DNA of 64,000 nucleotides from Breviolum minutum Mf 1.05b.01 (Eukaryota; Sar; Dinophyceae; Suessiales; Symbiodiniaceae): assembly GCA_000507305.1 (NCBI GenBank), contig DF241145.1:24080-88079 (forward strand). The letters are read 5' to 3'. Position 1 is the stretch's first letter; each line of letters begins with the position of its first letter. Of this stretch, positions 40,258-50,231 are shown in pieces. The notes under the pieces were generated by a model, which was not told the origin of the DNA, did not search any database, and saw only the letters and a program-made list of their open reading frames with translations. A program made the position numbers and the translations under genes.

Positions 40258-40605
40258 ATGTATCCCAGCTCGCTTATTATACCCTGGATATCTAATATAG
40301 ATGGCAAACATGAGTATTTGAAAAAATGGATGTCTTTTGAAATATGGCAATTTTGGGTAGCTACCATGGTAAATCTTAACAAATTTCAGGGGTGCATATC
40401 AAATAACCTTTCAATTACCATTGTTTCTAAAGGTGATGCTTCCAACACTTCTTTGCCACTATGTCACTGTCATCCCCTTTTTGTTGGAAAGTTGTTGTCT
40501 ATTGAAACAAAGATGATCCAAACTTGTTTCAAACTTCCTCAATCACTGCCTATACGAACTTCTCCTATGATCACGTGCAAACCGCCCAATCTGTTACACC
40601 CCTGA
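40258..40605 (+). CDS. Candidate coding stretch, unknown
   Basis: A 115-codon frame in a stretch without family repeats. It contains SNNLSITIVSKGDASNTSLP and a CHCH cluster. No domain was recognised. It ends close to an H fragment. Confidence 0.22.
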   Translation: MYPSSLIIPWISNIDGKHEYLKKWMSFEIWQFWVATMVNLNKFQGCISNNLSITIVSKGDASNTSLPLCHCHPLFVGKLLSIETKMIQTCFKLPQSLPIRTSPMITCKPPNLLHP

Positions 40606-40680
40606 CAACTAACAGCTTGCTCCTGAACACACAGCGGTTGGAAGATGAATTTCCTTTTTGGAGCCTCGGCCTTCTGGCAA
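40596..40680 (-). mobile_element. Family H fragment, reversed
   Basis: ACACCCCTGACAACTAACAG, GGTTGGAAGATGAATTTCC. Confidence 0.4.
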
Positions 40681-40978
40681 GGGCTTAAAGCTGAAAACCT
40701 TCATTTCTCATGGTTTTTTGGGATCCAAAGATTTTACGCAACAGAAAACTAACATGACAACGGAGACTTTTCGCATGTTTTTTAATAGGAGATACATTGC
40801 ATATTCCCTGTGCTTCCACCACCATTAAGATAATTAAGACCCTTAGGTAAGCAATGGTGGTTATATTAATACTCATTGTTTTAATGGTGGTTGGAATCCC
40901 AGGGTATTCATTCATGGTTGGTTGTCCCCCGCAAGGAGTTCCGATCCGCAGAGACTCGCTCGGACTCGGATTCCTCTC

Positions 40979-41016
40979 GCTTTCGGCTTTCGGTTTTAGG
41001 CTTTCGGCTTTCGNGC
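40979..41016. repeat. CTTTCGG imperfect tandem
   Basis: Four or more copies of CTTTCGG(T/C) with an N at 41014. Confidence 0.65.
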
Positions 41017-41183
41017 AAGTCAATGTTCGTGACTTCCAGGGTGTTTTTTGTGTACTTTTTTTCGTCAGCTTCCAAAAAAGCCAAGGATTGGTGAACCCAG
41101 TTCATCCGTTTCTCGTCCAAGCATTGGGGTGGGACCTTATTCCAACGGGACCTCCCCCCCACCCTTAGTAAGTTGCGAAAAAA

Positions 41184-41305
41184 TCCCTAAGAATCCAGAC
41201 GTAACCTCCCGGATCGAATAGGATTGATGGTCGAGACATCCCATTTGAAGAATAGGAATATAGGGATAATCCCTTTCTTAGGACATATCTGGATCCTTAG
41301 GGATA
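41184..41305 (+). mobile_element. Family I TIR element
   Basis: TCCCTAAGAATCCAGACGTA left; ATCTGGATCCTTAGGGATA right. Confidence 0.8.
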
Positions 41306-41448
41306 CTAGAGTTACTACAGCAAAAAGGATATTTCCTGGTCCGTTTTTTTACTTTTCGGTCCGTGAAACCTGGGTCCGTTCGTTGGAGATTTCTTGGATC
41401 CGATCGTCGGCGTGAATCAACAGAAAAAGTGAAATCAGCCAGCACCGA

Positions 41449-41559
41449 TGGGACGATTGTATATTTACCTACATTGACCGAAGGATAAAGGATGTCAAAT
41501 CTATTTCCTTGAAATGTATCCAAATGTAGGTCAATATTCCATGACATGGATCCTATGGG
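41449..41559. mobile_element. Family F element, expanded loop
   Basis: GGGACGATTGTATATTTACC left; TCCATGACATGGATCC right. Confidence 0.5.
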
Positions 41560-41682
41560 CATGAATGGTTCGTTTTTGATGGGTTTCACCGTAGGTAAAT
41601 ATACCGGAACGTCCCATGGGTCCCTCCGTCACTTAGTTCTGTTGTGAAAAATTATTTCCGGAGAATCGAGGTTTCCATTCCT

Positions 41683-41799
41683 ACTAGGTGGTGGTTTCAT
41701 ATATGTTCTATGTTCATCCCGAACCCTGGGTCCCGAAATGATCCAATTTGACTCAGTCATATTTTTTCAAAAGGGTTGAAACTCAACCACCAACTATAG
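41683..41799 (+). mobile_element. Family B TIR element
   Basis: ACTAG|GTGGTGGTTTCATAT left; AAACTCAACCACCAACTATAG right. Confidence 0.75.
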
Positions 41800-41939
41800 T
41801 TTAGGAGTGATAAGGGATCCTTATGGAACAAACTCAATTCCCTGCAAGCTTAACAACTCTTAGGATCAAAGGTGATCGGATCAGTGGGTGATTTCACCAT
41901 TCATGAATCCACCATCCACCATTTATAGGTCAAGGACCT

Positions 41940-42032
41940 GGCAATTCTGCTGGTGACCTTTTGGGGGGTGCTTTTTTGTGAAGCTCCAACGTTTGGGTTT
42001 TTTTTAAAGAGGTCACGGCTTGAATCACCTGG
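41940..42032 (-). mobile_element. Family M element, reversed
   Basis: TGGCAATTCTGCTGGTGACC left; GGTCACGGCTTGAATCACC right. Confidence 0.65.
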
Positions 42033-42225
42033 AAATCTCAACGAATTCCCAATTCCCAATCGATTTCTTGGAGATTTCCAAAAAACCGAACAGTTTTTTC
42101 CGAAACTTGTTGGAAGATATCCTGAAATCCAGTCAAGTTCGGTAGTCTAAGTTCACTACGTAGAGTCATAGCTTGATAAGATGCATTGATAGATTCTAAT
42201 CTTGAGAAGCCTTAGCCAAAAGCTC

Positions 42226-42305
42226 CACGGCACTAGAATTTTTACCTACATGAATGGCTTAACTTTATGGTACATGTAGGCAAATTATTCCAGTCCCATG
42301 GAGTT
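42226..42305. mobile_element. Family F TIR element
   Basis: TTTTTACCTACATGAATGGC, GGTACATGTAGGCAAATTAT, CCAGTCCCATGG. Confidence 0.55.
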
Positions 42306-42569
42306 TTTGGGATTATTGTAGGTAGAGTTGGTTTGTTCCGCAGCTCACCAGCAAATTGGGATAGAAATTGGGTCCTTTATAACCCCAACATGTAACCCCA
42401 AACATATATTTTTGGATTTAACCAACAGTTAACACAAGGATAAGCAACAAGAATAGTCAGAATAGTGCATATTGCAGGTGGGGTTCGGGGTTACCATTCA
42501 AGCTTGGGAGACTTTTTCCAATCACATGAATCTTTGGATCTTTGGATCTTTACGCAAGACGCAAGAGCC

Positions 42570-42668
42570 TAAGGAAATATCCTGCAGGGTTTTGCAGCAG
42601 TTTTTTGGTCACGGATGAGCAACTTGGCCAGTTTATGTTAGCTGATCATGTTGGCGAATCTGTGGAGT
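42570..42668 (+). CDS. Candidate exon, unknown
   Basis: A compact frame (TDEQLGQFMLADHVGESVEY) stops being protein-like at the E-like element starting at 42669. No domain was recognised. Confidence 0.28.
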
Positions 42669-42792
42669 ACTTGGATGTCCCCCAGATGTTCGGATCAGAG
42701 GGCGATTTCCACCCCAATATACCCCAATATTAGGTCCAAAAAACCCAGTGATCCGATCACCATTACTCCTAACGGAAGACATCCTAGTATCT
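42669..42792. mobile_element. E-like terminal repeats, foreign interior
   Basis: TACTTGGATGTCCCCCAG left and GGAAGACATCCTAGTA right match E ends. The interior does not. Confidence 0.45.
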
Positions 42793-42925
42793 AAAATCCT
42801 TGAACATGCTTTATAGGGAGCGAGGTGTACGGAGATACAACCCCAGGTTTCAACTAAGCAAATCTTAGGAGCAAGATGTCGCGAAGATTTGTTGGGAAAA
42901 CTTGATGTTAACCATGTCATGACCC

Positions 42926-43025
42926 TCCAAAAAATACCTCCTCAGGTTTGGCGTTTTGTGTTTTAGCGAGGTTATTTTGTTGTCCAAACATCTTCTCGGT
43001 TTCGGCGTGACAGGATGTCTAGGGG
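42926..43025. mobile_element. Family G element, degenerate
   Basis: Ends GTCCAAACATCTTCTCGG and AGGATGTCTAGGGG; the left side is weak. Confidence 0.35.
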
Positions 43026-43063
43026 AAAAAATATCTCAAAGCCTCCAGGTGTGAAATACATGT

Positions 43064-43185
43064 CCAATTGTTGGTTTCAAATATGTTTTATATATTTTCT
43101 ATGTTCATTCACCCTTACCTGGGGAAATGATCCAATTTGACAAATATTTTTTTCAAATGGGTTGAAGCTAGACACCACCAACTAG
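43064..43185 (+). mobile_element. Family B TIR element
   Basis: TTGTTGGTTTCAAATATG left; CTAGACACCACCAACTAG right. Confidence 0.65.
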
Positions 43186-43532
43186 ATGTTTGTTTTCCGT
43201 AGTTTTTTTTGGTGGTAGGGGGGGCCTCTCTTTTTTCATTTTTCAAACGATGGTTGCGAGCTAAAAGTGGGAGCGGTTTTGGGCGTCGACTGGAAAATTT
43301 AGAGAAATACGACCAGAACTGGAAATGAGAGAAATAGCACTCCCCAGCTTTCCCCATCTCAGAAACTCAATGTTTGATAGATGTGTGTTTCCCAAAGGAT
43401 CCTTCATCATCTTGTCAGAGTATAGTTGTGGGTTCCCAATGAGCAATGACAAATCCCTCGTTGCTTAGGGTTTTTAGCGGAGTATACTACACAGTATCTA
43501 CACAGCTATATGGGGACTATAATGAACCATCA

Positions 43533-43593
43533 CAAGGATCCCTATTAAACAACCAGTACAATCGAAAGTAATAGGTTTTTTTTCTTGGCTCAA
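43533..43593 (+). repeat. Family Q repeat
   Basis: AAGGATCCCTATTAAACAAC, CAGTACAATCGAAAGT, then a T tract and CTTGGCTCAAG. Confidence 0.6.
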
Positions 43594-43929
43594 GTGGGTA
43601 TGTTAGATAATGAATCATCTAGTATAGCACTAATAATACCCTAGATGCATTTAGATACAATATTTCAGATATTTCAGGGGACTCCCCACTACAAGATAGT
43701 CTCCGCTTCTGACAACACCAAGAACTGAAGCCTATAGTTGCGGATTTCCATAGGTTGTCCTTAGACCATTGTGATCCTCACAGCCTTTTCTTAAGGACAC
43801 ATTGCACAACAAGAAACTGTCCCATAGGTGATCCAGTGGGACAGGTAATATTCACCTACATTTATTTATTTCCCATTAAAAAAATCAATCATTCAAAGAT
43901 ATGCAAATCATTGCAAATCTACCATTCCC

Positions 43930-44033
43930 CTACACTCCCTAAAACTTACAGTTCCCCCCTGAAAATAGGCCGGGCCCCAAAAGCAAATGATCCTATTCCA
44001 ACCATCCATGTTCAGGTGTGAACTGTTAGTTCC
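43930..44033 (+). mobile_element. Family H TIR element
   Basis: CTACACTCCCTAAAACTTAC left; GTGTGAACTGTTAGTTCC right; GCCGGGCCCCAAAAGC inside. Confidence 0.65.
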
Positions 44034-44050
44034 ATCCTATGATGGATGGG

Positions 44051-44182
44051 TACTGGGATGTCCATGGTACTTAGTAACTAGATTATAACTTTATAACCCC
44101 AATGGCCAATATAAGTAGGTCCCCTAAGTAGGTTAGAACCCAACTTACTAGCTAGTTACTCACTTCCATGGACACCCTACTA
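44051..44182 (+). mobile_element. Family E TIR element
   Basis: TACTGGGATGTCCATGGTAC left; CTTCCATGGACACCCTACTA right. Confidence 0.8.
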
Positions 44183-44451
44183 CAAGTAGTATGGTTTCTT
44201 CACATGTGTTTTTTTTTTCAAACGGAAGGTTGGGAGCCTTACGCCAACGCTTCCATGAGTTTCGCTTCAAGATGCTGCCAAGTCGGTGCGAAGAACCCAA
44301 CGTCGGTTCTTTCTCTGTGTTGGATTCCTGAGTAGCTTACTCAGCCAATGGCTAAACGGCTTAAACTTTTTGGGGATTAGTTAGTACGGAACATAAAGTT
44401 CAAACTTTTGTTTCAGGGTCCATTGGCTAAGTGAGGTAGTATACTTGGAAG

Positions 44452-44570
44452 ATTGTCCCATTTAGTAAGTGGTTAGCAACCCCCATGTTGAAGCCATGAA
44501 ACGGCCATTTGGAAGGAGAACAACCCTACTTAGGGGACTTAATAACCATGGTTATTAACCACTCCAAGTA
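44452..44570 (+). mobile_element. Family C TIR element
   Basis: ATACTTGGAAGATTGTCCC left; GGTTATTAACCACTCCAAGTA right. Confidence 0.7.
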
Positions 44571-44939
44571 CGCTTTATCCCTCCCCATCACCCCTCAAAC
44601 AGAAACTGAAGAAATAGGCCCAAACATCTTTGATAAAGCAGAACCAGTACACTAATCAACGCCCAACATGATGGAAGTATTGAGAGGGGAAGGTGTCCAA
44701 GTAGGATGTCTACGCGGTTTCTTTATGTTTGTTTTTGTTAATGATGTTTCCATTTTTTGTAAAGAAGCCTTTTTTGGGTGTTCCTATAATTACTCACTTG
44801 TTTTTTTTGTGAAGACAAAAACCACTCTCTTTCGGAAGCGATTTTTGGGGTCAGGCTGGCGGAGGTGACCCATGCTGTGACATGTTGGCCAACATTTTGA
44901 AAACAACTGATTTAAGTCCTTAGGAATCACGAAGGACCT
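44571..44939. other. Stretch without a confident gene
   Basis: An aromatic-rich frame at 44668-44868 is not convincing; no repeats. Confidence 0.3.
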
Positions 44940-45061
44940 TCCCCGAAGAATCCAGACGTAACCTCCCTAGAATGGAATAGGATTGATGGTCGAGACATCC
45001 CATCTGAAGAATAGGAAGATATCTGGATAATCCCTTCCTTAGGACATATCTGAACCCTTAA
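44940..45061 (+). mobile_element. Family I TIR element
   Basis: CCCGAAGAATCCAGACGTAAC left; TTAGGACATATCTGAACCC right. Confidence 0.65.
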
Positions 45062-45188
45062 ACGAGGGGAACAGGACGACCCCGTCCAGTGCCTTGAGAT
45101 CGGATCCCGCATTCTTAGGCTAAAACATGTTTTACAAATCTGGGGATAGTTTGATGGCACGTCTCATGCAAAGGTTCTATAGAACATT

Positions 45189-45304
45189 CTGTTGATGGTT
45201 CAAAAATCCCAAACAACCACCTGGGATGTTTAAAACCTTGTAAATAATGGGATAATCTACCAACCTCAACTGGTGAGTTTGCCGGATTTCTGAACCATCA
45301 ACAG
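45189..45304 (+). mobile_element. Family L TIR element
   Basis: CTGTTGATGGTTCAAAAATCC left and GGATTTCTGAACCATCAACAG right define the family TIR. Confidence 0.75.
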
Positions 45305-45429
45305 TAATAACCCACCATCAACATGAAACCGACTTAGTTTAGTTGAAACTGTCCAGCGTGGGACAATCAAAAAGTGCAGGCAAATCCCGTAAGTTGATGT
45401 AGGGTGGAGAAATCTTCCAGTCATGCAGT

Positions 45430-46060
45430 CAATATAGGAATTTTCCTCTCGCGCGATTCGGCCAGGGTACGTGCATTGGCAGCCGCCACACAGGTCGCGT
45501 TGCCCCAGACAGCGGCATACGTCTCCCAGACCCTTCGCTATGTCGCCGCCGCTTTTGGGGCCATTGGCTCTCGACGCCACCGCATCCCAGGCCGCTCTTC
45601 CTCCGACTTTCAACGATGAATTGAAGGATGCTCTCAGTGCAGCGAGCATTGAGAACATATCCCACGCGGTGATTCTCTCTGCGGCCCGACACGGTTCGAT
45701 TGCAACATGGCATCACTGCCCGATTGGCAGCACTGGTGGCAAGGAAGCATCTGGTGACAAGAGCCGCTCCACAGCGATGGCGACGACTGTGGGATCGGTC
45801 CTCGCGCGTGCGATTGCAACTGGAGCTTAAGCCAGCTGCAGGCGGAGGTGGCAGGCCTCCCAGCTGATGTTGCAAACGAGTTGTAGGGTGCCGACTATAC
45901 CAGTGTGATTGGGATGGCTGCTTTGACGAAAGCGCCATCTGCCGCATTCATGTTTGCCAACTGACGCCTCGAGATAGCGCGCGTTGAGCAAGCAACAGAC
46001 GCCCGGCAAGGGAGCGCATTGCATGCATCGAATGGCTAAAAACAACCCCTGGCCTGGTAC
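45430..46060 (+). pseudogene. GC-rich alanine-rich coding remnant, frameshifted
   Basis: This island is far richer in G and C than its flanks. Alanine-rich protein-like sequence runs through three plus-strand frames in succession: RVRALAAATQVALPQTAAYV (about 45460-45530), DELKDALSAASIENISHAV (about 45615-45670), then LSQLQAEVAGLPADVANEL followed by stops at about 45885 and 45963 and RLEIARVEQATDARQGSAL. At least two frameshifts and two stops indicate a decayed gene or mobile-element exon. A 131-codon minus-strand frame (45266-45658) also exists, and overlapping open frames are common in GC-rich DNA. No family was recognised. Confidence 0.42.
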
Positions 46061-46239
46061 CTCGAAGACCAAAAAACTCAAGACGTGCCGAGTTTTTTTT
46101 GTGACTGCCTTTGTGTTTGTGTTGTGGTGTGGTGTGTTTGTTCCACCTGAAAAAAACAGTTTGGAACTAAAATTCGAAGTTTTAAAGGAAAAACTATTTG
46201 AAAGGATGTTAACCTAGGATTTGGCGCCAGATGTATATT

Positions 46240-46375
46240 TGGAGTCTTCGAAATAATACCTGTCGAGGATCGGTGTTTCAAAGGACCCCCAGGCACACCT
46301 CCTGAGAACCTCTTTTTTAGGGGGTCTTCTGACAGCTTCTTTTCGAAGGTATGACAGGAGGCTTTTGGAAGATTC
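46240..46375. mobile_element. Family G element, degenerate
   Basis: ACCTGTCGAGGATCGGTGTTT, CTCCTGAGAACCTC, GCTTTTGGAAGATTCAGGG. Confidence 0.35.
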
Positions 46376-46656
46376 AGGGTTGGAAGACTTCTGAAGCTAG
46401 CGGCCATATCCAGTGCATGTAACTGGGCAGCTGCCCCAGATAATTTTTTCGGATCAGGGACTCCTATCCCCGTTCGAAAATTGCCCCATTCATATTCAGG
46501 CTGCTATAGGAAATATAGGATGCTTCTTGCCCAGGATGCTACCAGCAATTAAGGGATTAAGGGTCCTGCTTTTCATCCGGAAGTGAGGCCGGAAATTCGT
46601 AAAGGGATTCAAATCGCTGGGGCGATTAGAAAACCAAGGAAACTTATTCGCCTCCC

Positions 46657-46911
46657 TACAAGGTGGGCCCCGAGCCTAGTTATTTGTGGAGTTATGCGGC
46701 CCCTATAAATGGCTGTAGGTGGTGATTTCGAATATTTTTGATTTTCACCCCCACTTGGGGAAATAATCCAAGTTGACTAATATTTTTCAATTGGGTTGAA
46801 GTATCGAACTTTGTAGATGGCCTTATAAATGGGTAAAATGGAGTTATAACTTATAACCCTACTGATAGGGGTCATAACTCCACCCATAACTAGTACAGGC
46901 CCACCTTGTAG
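46657..46911 (+). mobile_element. Family A element split by B
   Basis: TACAAG|GTGGGCCCCGAGCC left; ACAGGCCCACCTTGTAG right. Removing 46714-46821 restores the standard 'cccctataaatggccttataaatggg' A interior. Confidence 0.85.
46714..46816 (+). mobile_element. Family B nested in A with 5-bp duplication
   Basis: TGTAG|GTGGTGATTTCGAAT left; GGGTTGAAGTATCG and AACTTTGTAG right. ATGGC at 46709-46713 and 46817-46821 flanks it as a target-site duplication. Confidence 0.85.
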
Positions 46912-47105
46912 TTGTAAATGAGATATAACCCCATTGAACTTTACAAATCACCCCGTCACCAGGAATTTGCATCCTTTTTTTTCAAAAGAGAAAGTTGTTT
47001 TTTTGCACTGCATTGGGGCCCCGGTACCGAGGTCACCCGATGGAAGAGCCCTTTCGGCTTTGGAGGCCAGTTTTTTTTGTTTTTTTTTGGGAGGCTCAAA
47101 AGGTT

Positions 47106-47327
47106 ACGGGGAGGATCATCCCAGGACTTGTATAAGTGCTTAATGACCATCCCTAAGAATCAAGGGATCTCAAAACTGTTGGTTTGGAGATCCCAGAACC
47201 CTGCTATACAAAGTCAAACCTGTACAAGAGGGTCGAAAAATTCTTCGGGATGGTTAGTAAGTGCCTTGTTTTGGCTTAAAAATAGGGTGATCCTAACCAC
47301 TTACTAAGTGGGATGATCCTCCAAGTA
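47106..47327 (+). mobile_element. Family C element split by J
   Basis: GGGGAGGATCATCCCAGGAC and TAAGTGCTTAATGACC form the left arm; CTTACTAAGTGGGATGATCC and TCCAAGTA form the right. Confidence 0.6.
47150..47251 (+). mobile_element. Family J nested in C
   Basis: TCCCTAAGAATCAAGGGATC left; AAATTCTTCGGGATGG right; GTTTGGAGATCCCAGAACCC inside. Confidence 0.6.
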
Positions 47328-47880
47328 GGGGTCCCACATGGGTGATATCAATATGAAACTAGACTAAAGATCGTTCTGCCAAATTTTCCTTACTTGTGGA
47401 GTTGTTTGTCCCGTACTTGGTGGAGTGGGTTTTTGGGCGCATTTTGCAGGATTGATGCAAATTGAATGGATTTAAATGCATCAGATACGCTTGCCAATTG
47501 TGCCACATAATGCGCTTTAATGCCATTGGGGTTTGCTTTCTTGCCATTTGAATGACTGAAATGACACACAGGTGACTTGTCGAAAGATGATTTTTGTTGG
47601 AAGGTGGTAATATGAGTGGCGATACTGGTGCCCCCTAGTCTCCCGTAGAAAGTTGGGGATAAAAGTTTACAGAACAAGGTAGAACGAAATCATCCTGTTT
47701 TTTTCCTGGCCCATGAGTTTCCAATCAGACCATTAGGAGTTGGTAACATGATGACCCAATTTATTCATCCTTGCATCAGGTCATTTTTGAACGTGGTCAT
47801 CAAGGAACCCCTTGGTTGAATCCGAAAAAAAGATCCTTCGAGGAGCGGTAAGTGAACCGATTTCGCTCGGATGCTGTGTG
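47328..47880. other. Gene-free stretch
   Basis: No family repeat or convincing frame was seen. Confidence 0.3.
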
Positions 47881-47992
47881 CCCTAGGCTTCCAAACTTCC
47901 AAACACCTTGTGAAGAGGCAATTTGATCCCTAAAACACCCTTAAAACACCAAACCTCACAATTCAAATATGGTTATTTGGATGTCTAGGGTG
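47881..47992 (+). mobile_element. Family G TIR element
   Basis: GCCCTAGGCTTCCAAACTTC left; TTATTTGGATGTCTAGGG right. Confidence 0.6.
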
Positions 47993-48087
47993 TTGGTTGG
48001 TTTGTGTTGTTTCCCTTTTTTGGAGGGTTCTTTTGACACAAATATGTCAAGGGTGCAAGGTTAAGGAAAATTTGATAAAAAAAAACG

Positions 48088-48223
48088 AAAGGTCGTCAAC
48101 TTGGGAAAGGTGTTTTGTTGCATAAAAAGGTCAGCAACTTGGGGATGTTTAAGTCACCCTTTCCAAAGTTGTTGGTGACCTCCAACGTTTGGGGATAAAG
48201 AGGTCACGGCTTGAGTCACCTGG
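48088..48223 (-). mobile_element. Family M element, reversed
   Basis: AGGTCGTCAACTTGGG left; GGTCACGGCTTGAGTCACC right. Confidence 0.55.
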
Positions 48224-48286
48224 GAAATAGCTTTTACTACAAGTTGAACATTTGTGTAATTCTGATATTGTACCAATATATACTTC

Positions 48287-48475
48287 ATGGAAAAACATGA
48301 GAAAAATAACGAATTGTTCACTTACTGTAGTTTACTGGAGGATGATTTGTTTGTCCTGAATGAGCCGAAATTGTCCGTAGAAAGTATTTCGGGGGACCTG
48401 GCCGGCTGGATTTTCATGACAAGTTTAAGGTTTGTGATGGTTACTGGTTCCTCTTTCAATTTGATGAATCTTTGA
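48287..48475 (+). CDS. Candidate coding stretch, unknown
   Basis: An acidic, protein-like frame (LLEDDLFVLNEPKLSVESIS) ends at a stop just before an A element. No domain was recognised. Confidence 0.25.
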   Translation: MEKHEKNNELFTYCSLLEDDLFVLNEPKLSVESISGDLAGWIFMTSLRFVMVTGSSFNLMNL

Positions 48476-48481
48476 ATACCT

Positions 48482-48622
48482 TACAAGGTGGGCCCCTACT
48501 AGTTATAAGTAGGGTTGCGGGTCCCCGATAAATGGCCTTATAACTGTGTAAATGGGGTTGTAACACTACGTACTTCTACGGGTTCTAACTGCACTTCTGA
48601 CTGGCAGGGGCCCACCTTGTAT
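48482..48622 (+). mobile_element. Family A TIR element, well preserved
   Basis: TACAAG|GTGGGCCCCTACTAG left; GGCAGGGGCCCACCTTGTAT right. Confidence 0.85.
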
Positions 48623-48811
48623 ACATCCAAATTATATAAACCCTTCTTAGAATTATCAGTTCGCCCCTGAAAATCAGTGGTTGCAAATTGTTTTTTTTTG
48701 GGAATGGCCTATCCTTGGCTCACCAGTAGGACTTGGCAGGACCCAAGCTTTATTATCTTGTAAATGTGTGAAATTACCTTTGGTAAGAAAAAGGTAGATT
48801 TACTTTTTTTT

Positions 48812-48900
48812 AACCATGGTAGATTCGCATTGAAATCGCAGAGTAAATCACCATTTTTCACCACCATTTCGGAGAATATATTTTTACTTTTTCCAAACAT
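48812..48900 (+). repeat. Family O repeat, expanded
   Basis: ACCATGGTAGATTCGCATTG, AGTAAATCACCATTTTTC, CACCATTTCGGAGAATATA. Confidence 0.4.
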
Positions 48901-48957
48901 CAAACGATCAAATCAAAGTATTGAGAATGGGACAGCTGTTTTCCCCTTCAACCAAAA

Positions 48958-49061
48958 CCCAGATGCTCCATGTAGGAAATATTACCTACATTTCCACTTG
49001 AATGTGGCCATTTTTCACCGTTCATGTAGGTAAATAATCCATACATTCTTGGCATCTGGGA
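48958..49061. mobile_element. Family F variant with CCCAGATGC ends
   Basis: CCCAGATGCTCCATGTAGG left; TTGGCATCTGGG right. The same variant termini occur at 50708-50818. Confidence 0.65.
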
Positions 49062-49079
49062 TAATATATCTAACAGGTG

Positions 49080-49238
49080 GTTTTCGTTGCCTGGGAATTT
49101 CGTTGCAAGCCCCCTCAAGGTTTGGGATGCGTTGACGCTCAAAACATCACCAGGATGACGGCGGCGAAAACCACCCTGGAAACTAAAGATTTTGAACCCA
49201 AATGTCATGGAGGTTTGGTCCAGATGATTTTCCAGATT
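49080..49238 (+). other. Coding-like patch
   Basis: The plus frame FVAWEFRCKPPQGLGCVDAQ is open between F and M elements. The minus strand is also open. A possible exon with undecided strand. Confidence 0.25.
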
Positions 49239-49347
49239 TCAAGTGCCTGGCAATTCTTTGTGACCTTTTTGGGATGGTTAAGTGACCCTTTTAAGGGGTT
49301 AAGTGACCTCCAACTAGGGCATGAAAAGGTCACTTTGAATCACCTGG
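49239..49347 (-). mobile_element. Family M element, reversed
   Basis: GCCTGGCAATTCTTTGTGACC left; GGTCACTTTGAATCACCTGG right. Confidence 0.7.
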
Positions 49348-49555
49348 TGGGTGATGTTTTTCGTCCGCAAAAAAAATCGCGTCATAGGATTTGTCCGTCC
49401 GTGCTGAAGAATTGGTGGTGTCTCGGGTTTATAGGGAGATGGTTGGAAAATTCATGCTGAGCCATGGGAAAAATCTCCTCCTAAACTACTGGATGGCAAC
49501 GGTAGGATAGGATGACTTCTGTAGTTAATCACATCACCAGGTAATTTTAAAGGGT

Positions 49556-49652
49556 ATGCAACATGTATGGTATATTCACCTACATTTACCCATAGTTTAC
49601 CATTAGAAACAACCAAATGTAGGTAAATATACCATACATGGATGGTATGGGA
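49556..49652. mobile_element. Family F TIR element
   Basis: AACATGTATGGTATATTCACC left; ATACCATACATGGATGGTAT right. Confidence 0.75.
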
Positions 49653-50005
49653 TGAGTATTCCCTGAAAAAAATGACATCAAAAACGGGTTGCTTATACCC
49701 GAAAGTTTTCCTCCATAAACGTTTGGGGTTGAGTAAATTACCTCAAGCCAAAGCAGGAACTTGATGTGAAAGTTAACGTTTTATTTTCTGCGGGACTACA
49801 TTCACCTAATGGTTAATTGGTGGTTTGGGTTGGTGGTTTGGATTCCTGGATACCCTCATGAAAGGGATGGCTGAAATCCGGTGAACCAGTTGAGGGAAAG
49901 GTAGAGTAGTTGATCTACTGGTACCAATATTTTTAGGGTTTCAAAAACATCGCAGGTGATTGTTTGGGATTTCTGAACCATCAAAACAGATATCAACAGT
50001 ATCAC

Positions 50006-50231
50006 AGGGTTGCAGATTTGTCCGCTATACATTTTCGGAAACTATCCGCCACAGATGGTACCTATGGATCTACCTTTTCTCCCATAATCATAGAAGATAT
50101 AGAAGTGGACAATCACCCTAAATGAAAGAAACAAATATTTCAGATACACCCACTTTCCACTTCCATGATTATAGGAGGAAGGGGGGGTTGGCGGCTTGAT
50201 TCAGGGCCAAATGGGCCAAATCTACCACCCT
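50006..50231 (+). mobile_element. Family R element split by S
   Basis: AGGGTTGCAGATTTGTCCGC left; CGGCTTGATTCAGGGCCAAA and TCTACCACCCT right. Confidence 0.6.
50071..50187. mobile_element. Element S nested in R
   Basis: Arms CTTTTCTCCCATAATCATAG and CTTCCATGATTATAGGAGG are imperfect inverted repeats, with an inner GAAGTGG / CCACTTCC pair. Only one copy was seen here. Confidence 0.55.

Noticed and set aside
40854..41168. Frames rich in S, R, L and F on both strands
   Set aside because: Caused by the CTTTCGG tandem repeat and interrupted by an N.
45429..45947. 173-codon minus-strand open frame, the second longest in the window
   Set aside because: Lies in a GC-rich island where several frames are open. 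The plus-strand signal looks more coherent, but the minus strand cannot be fully excluded.
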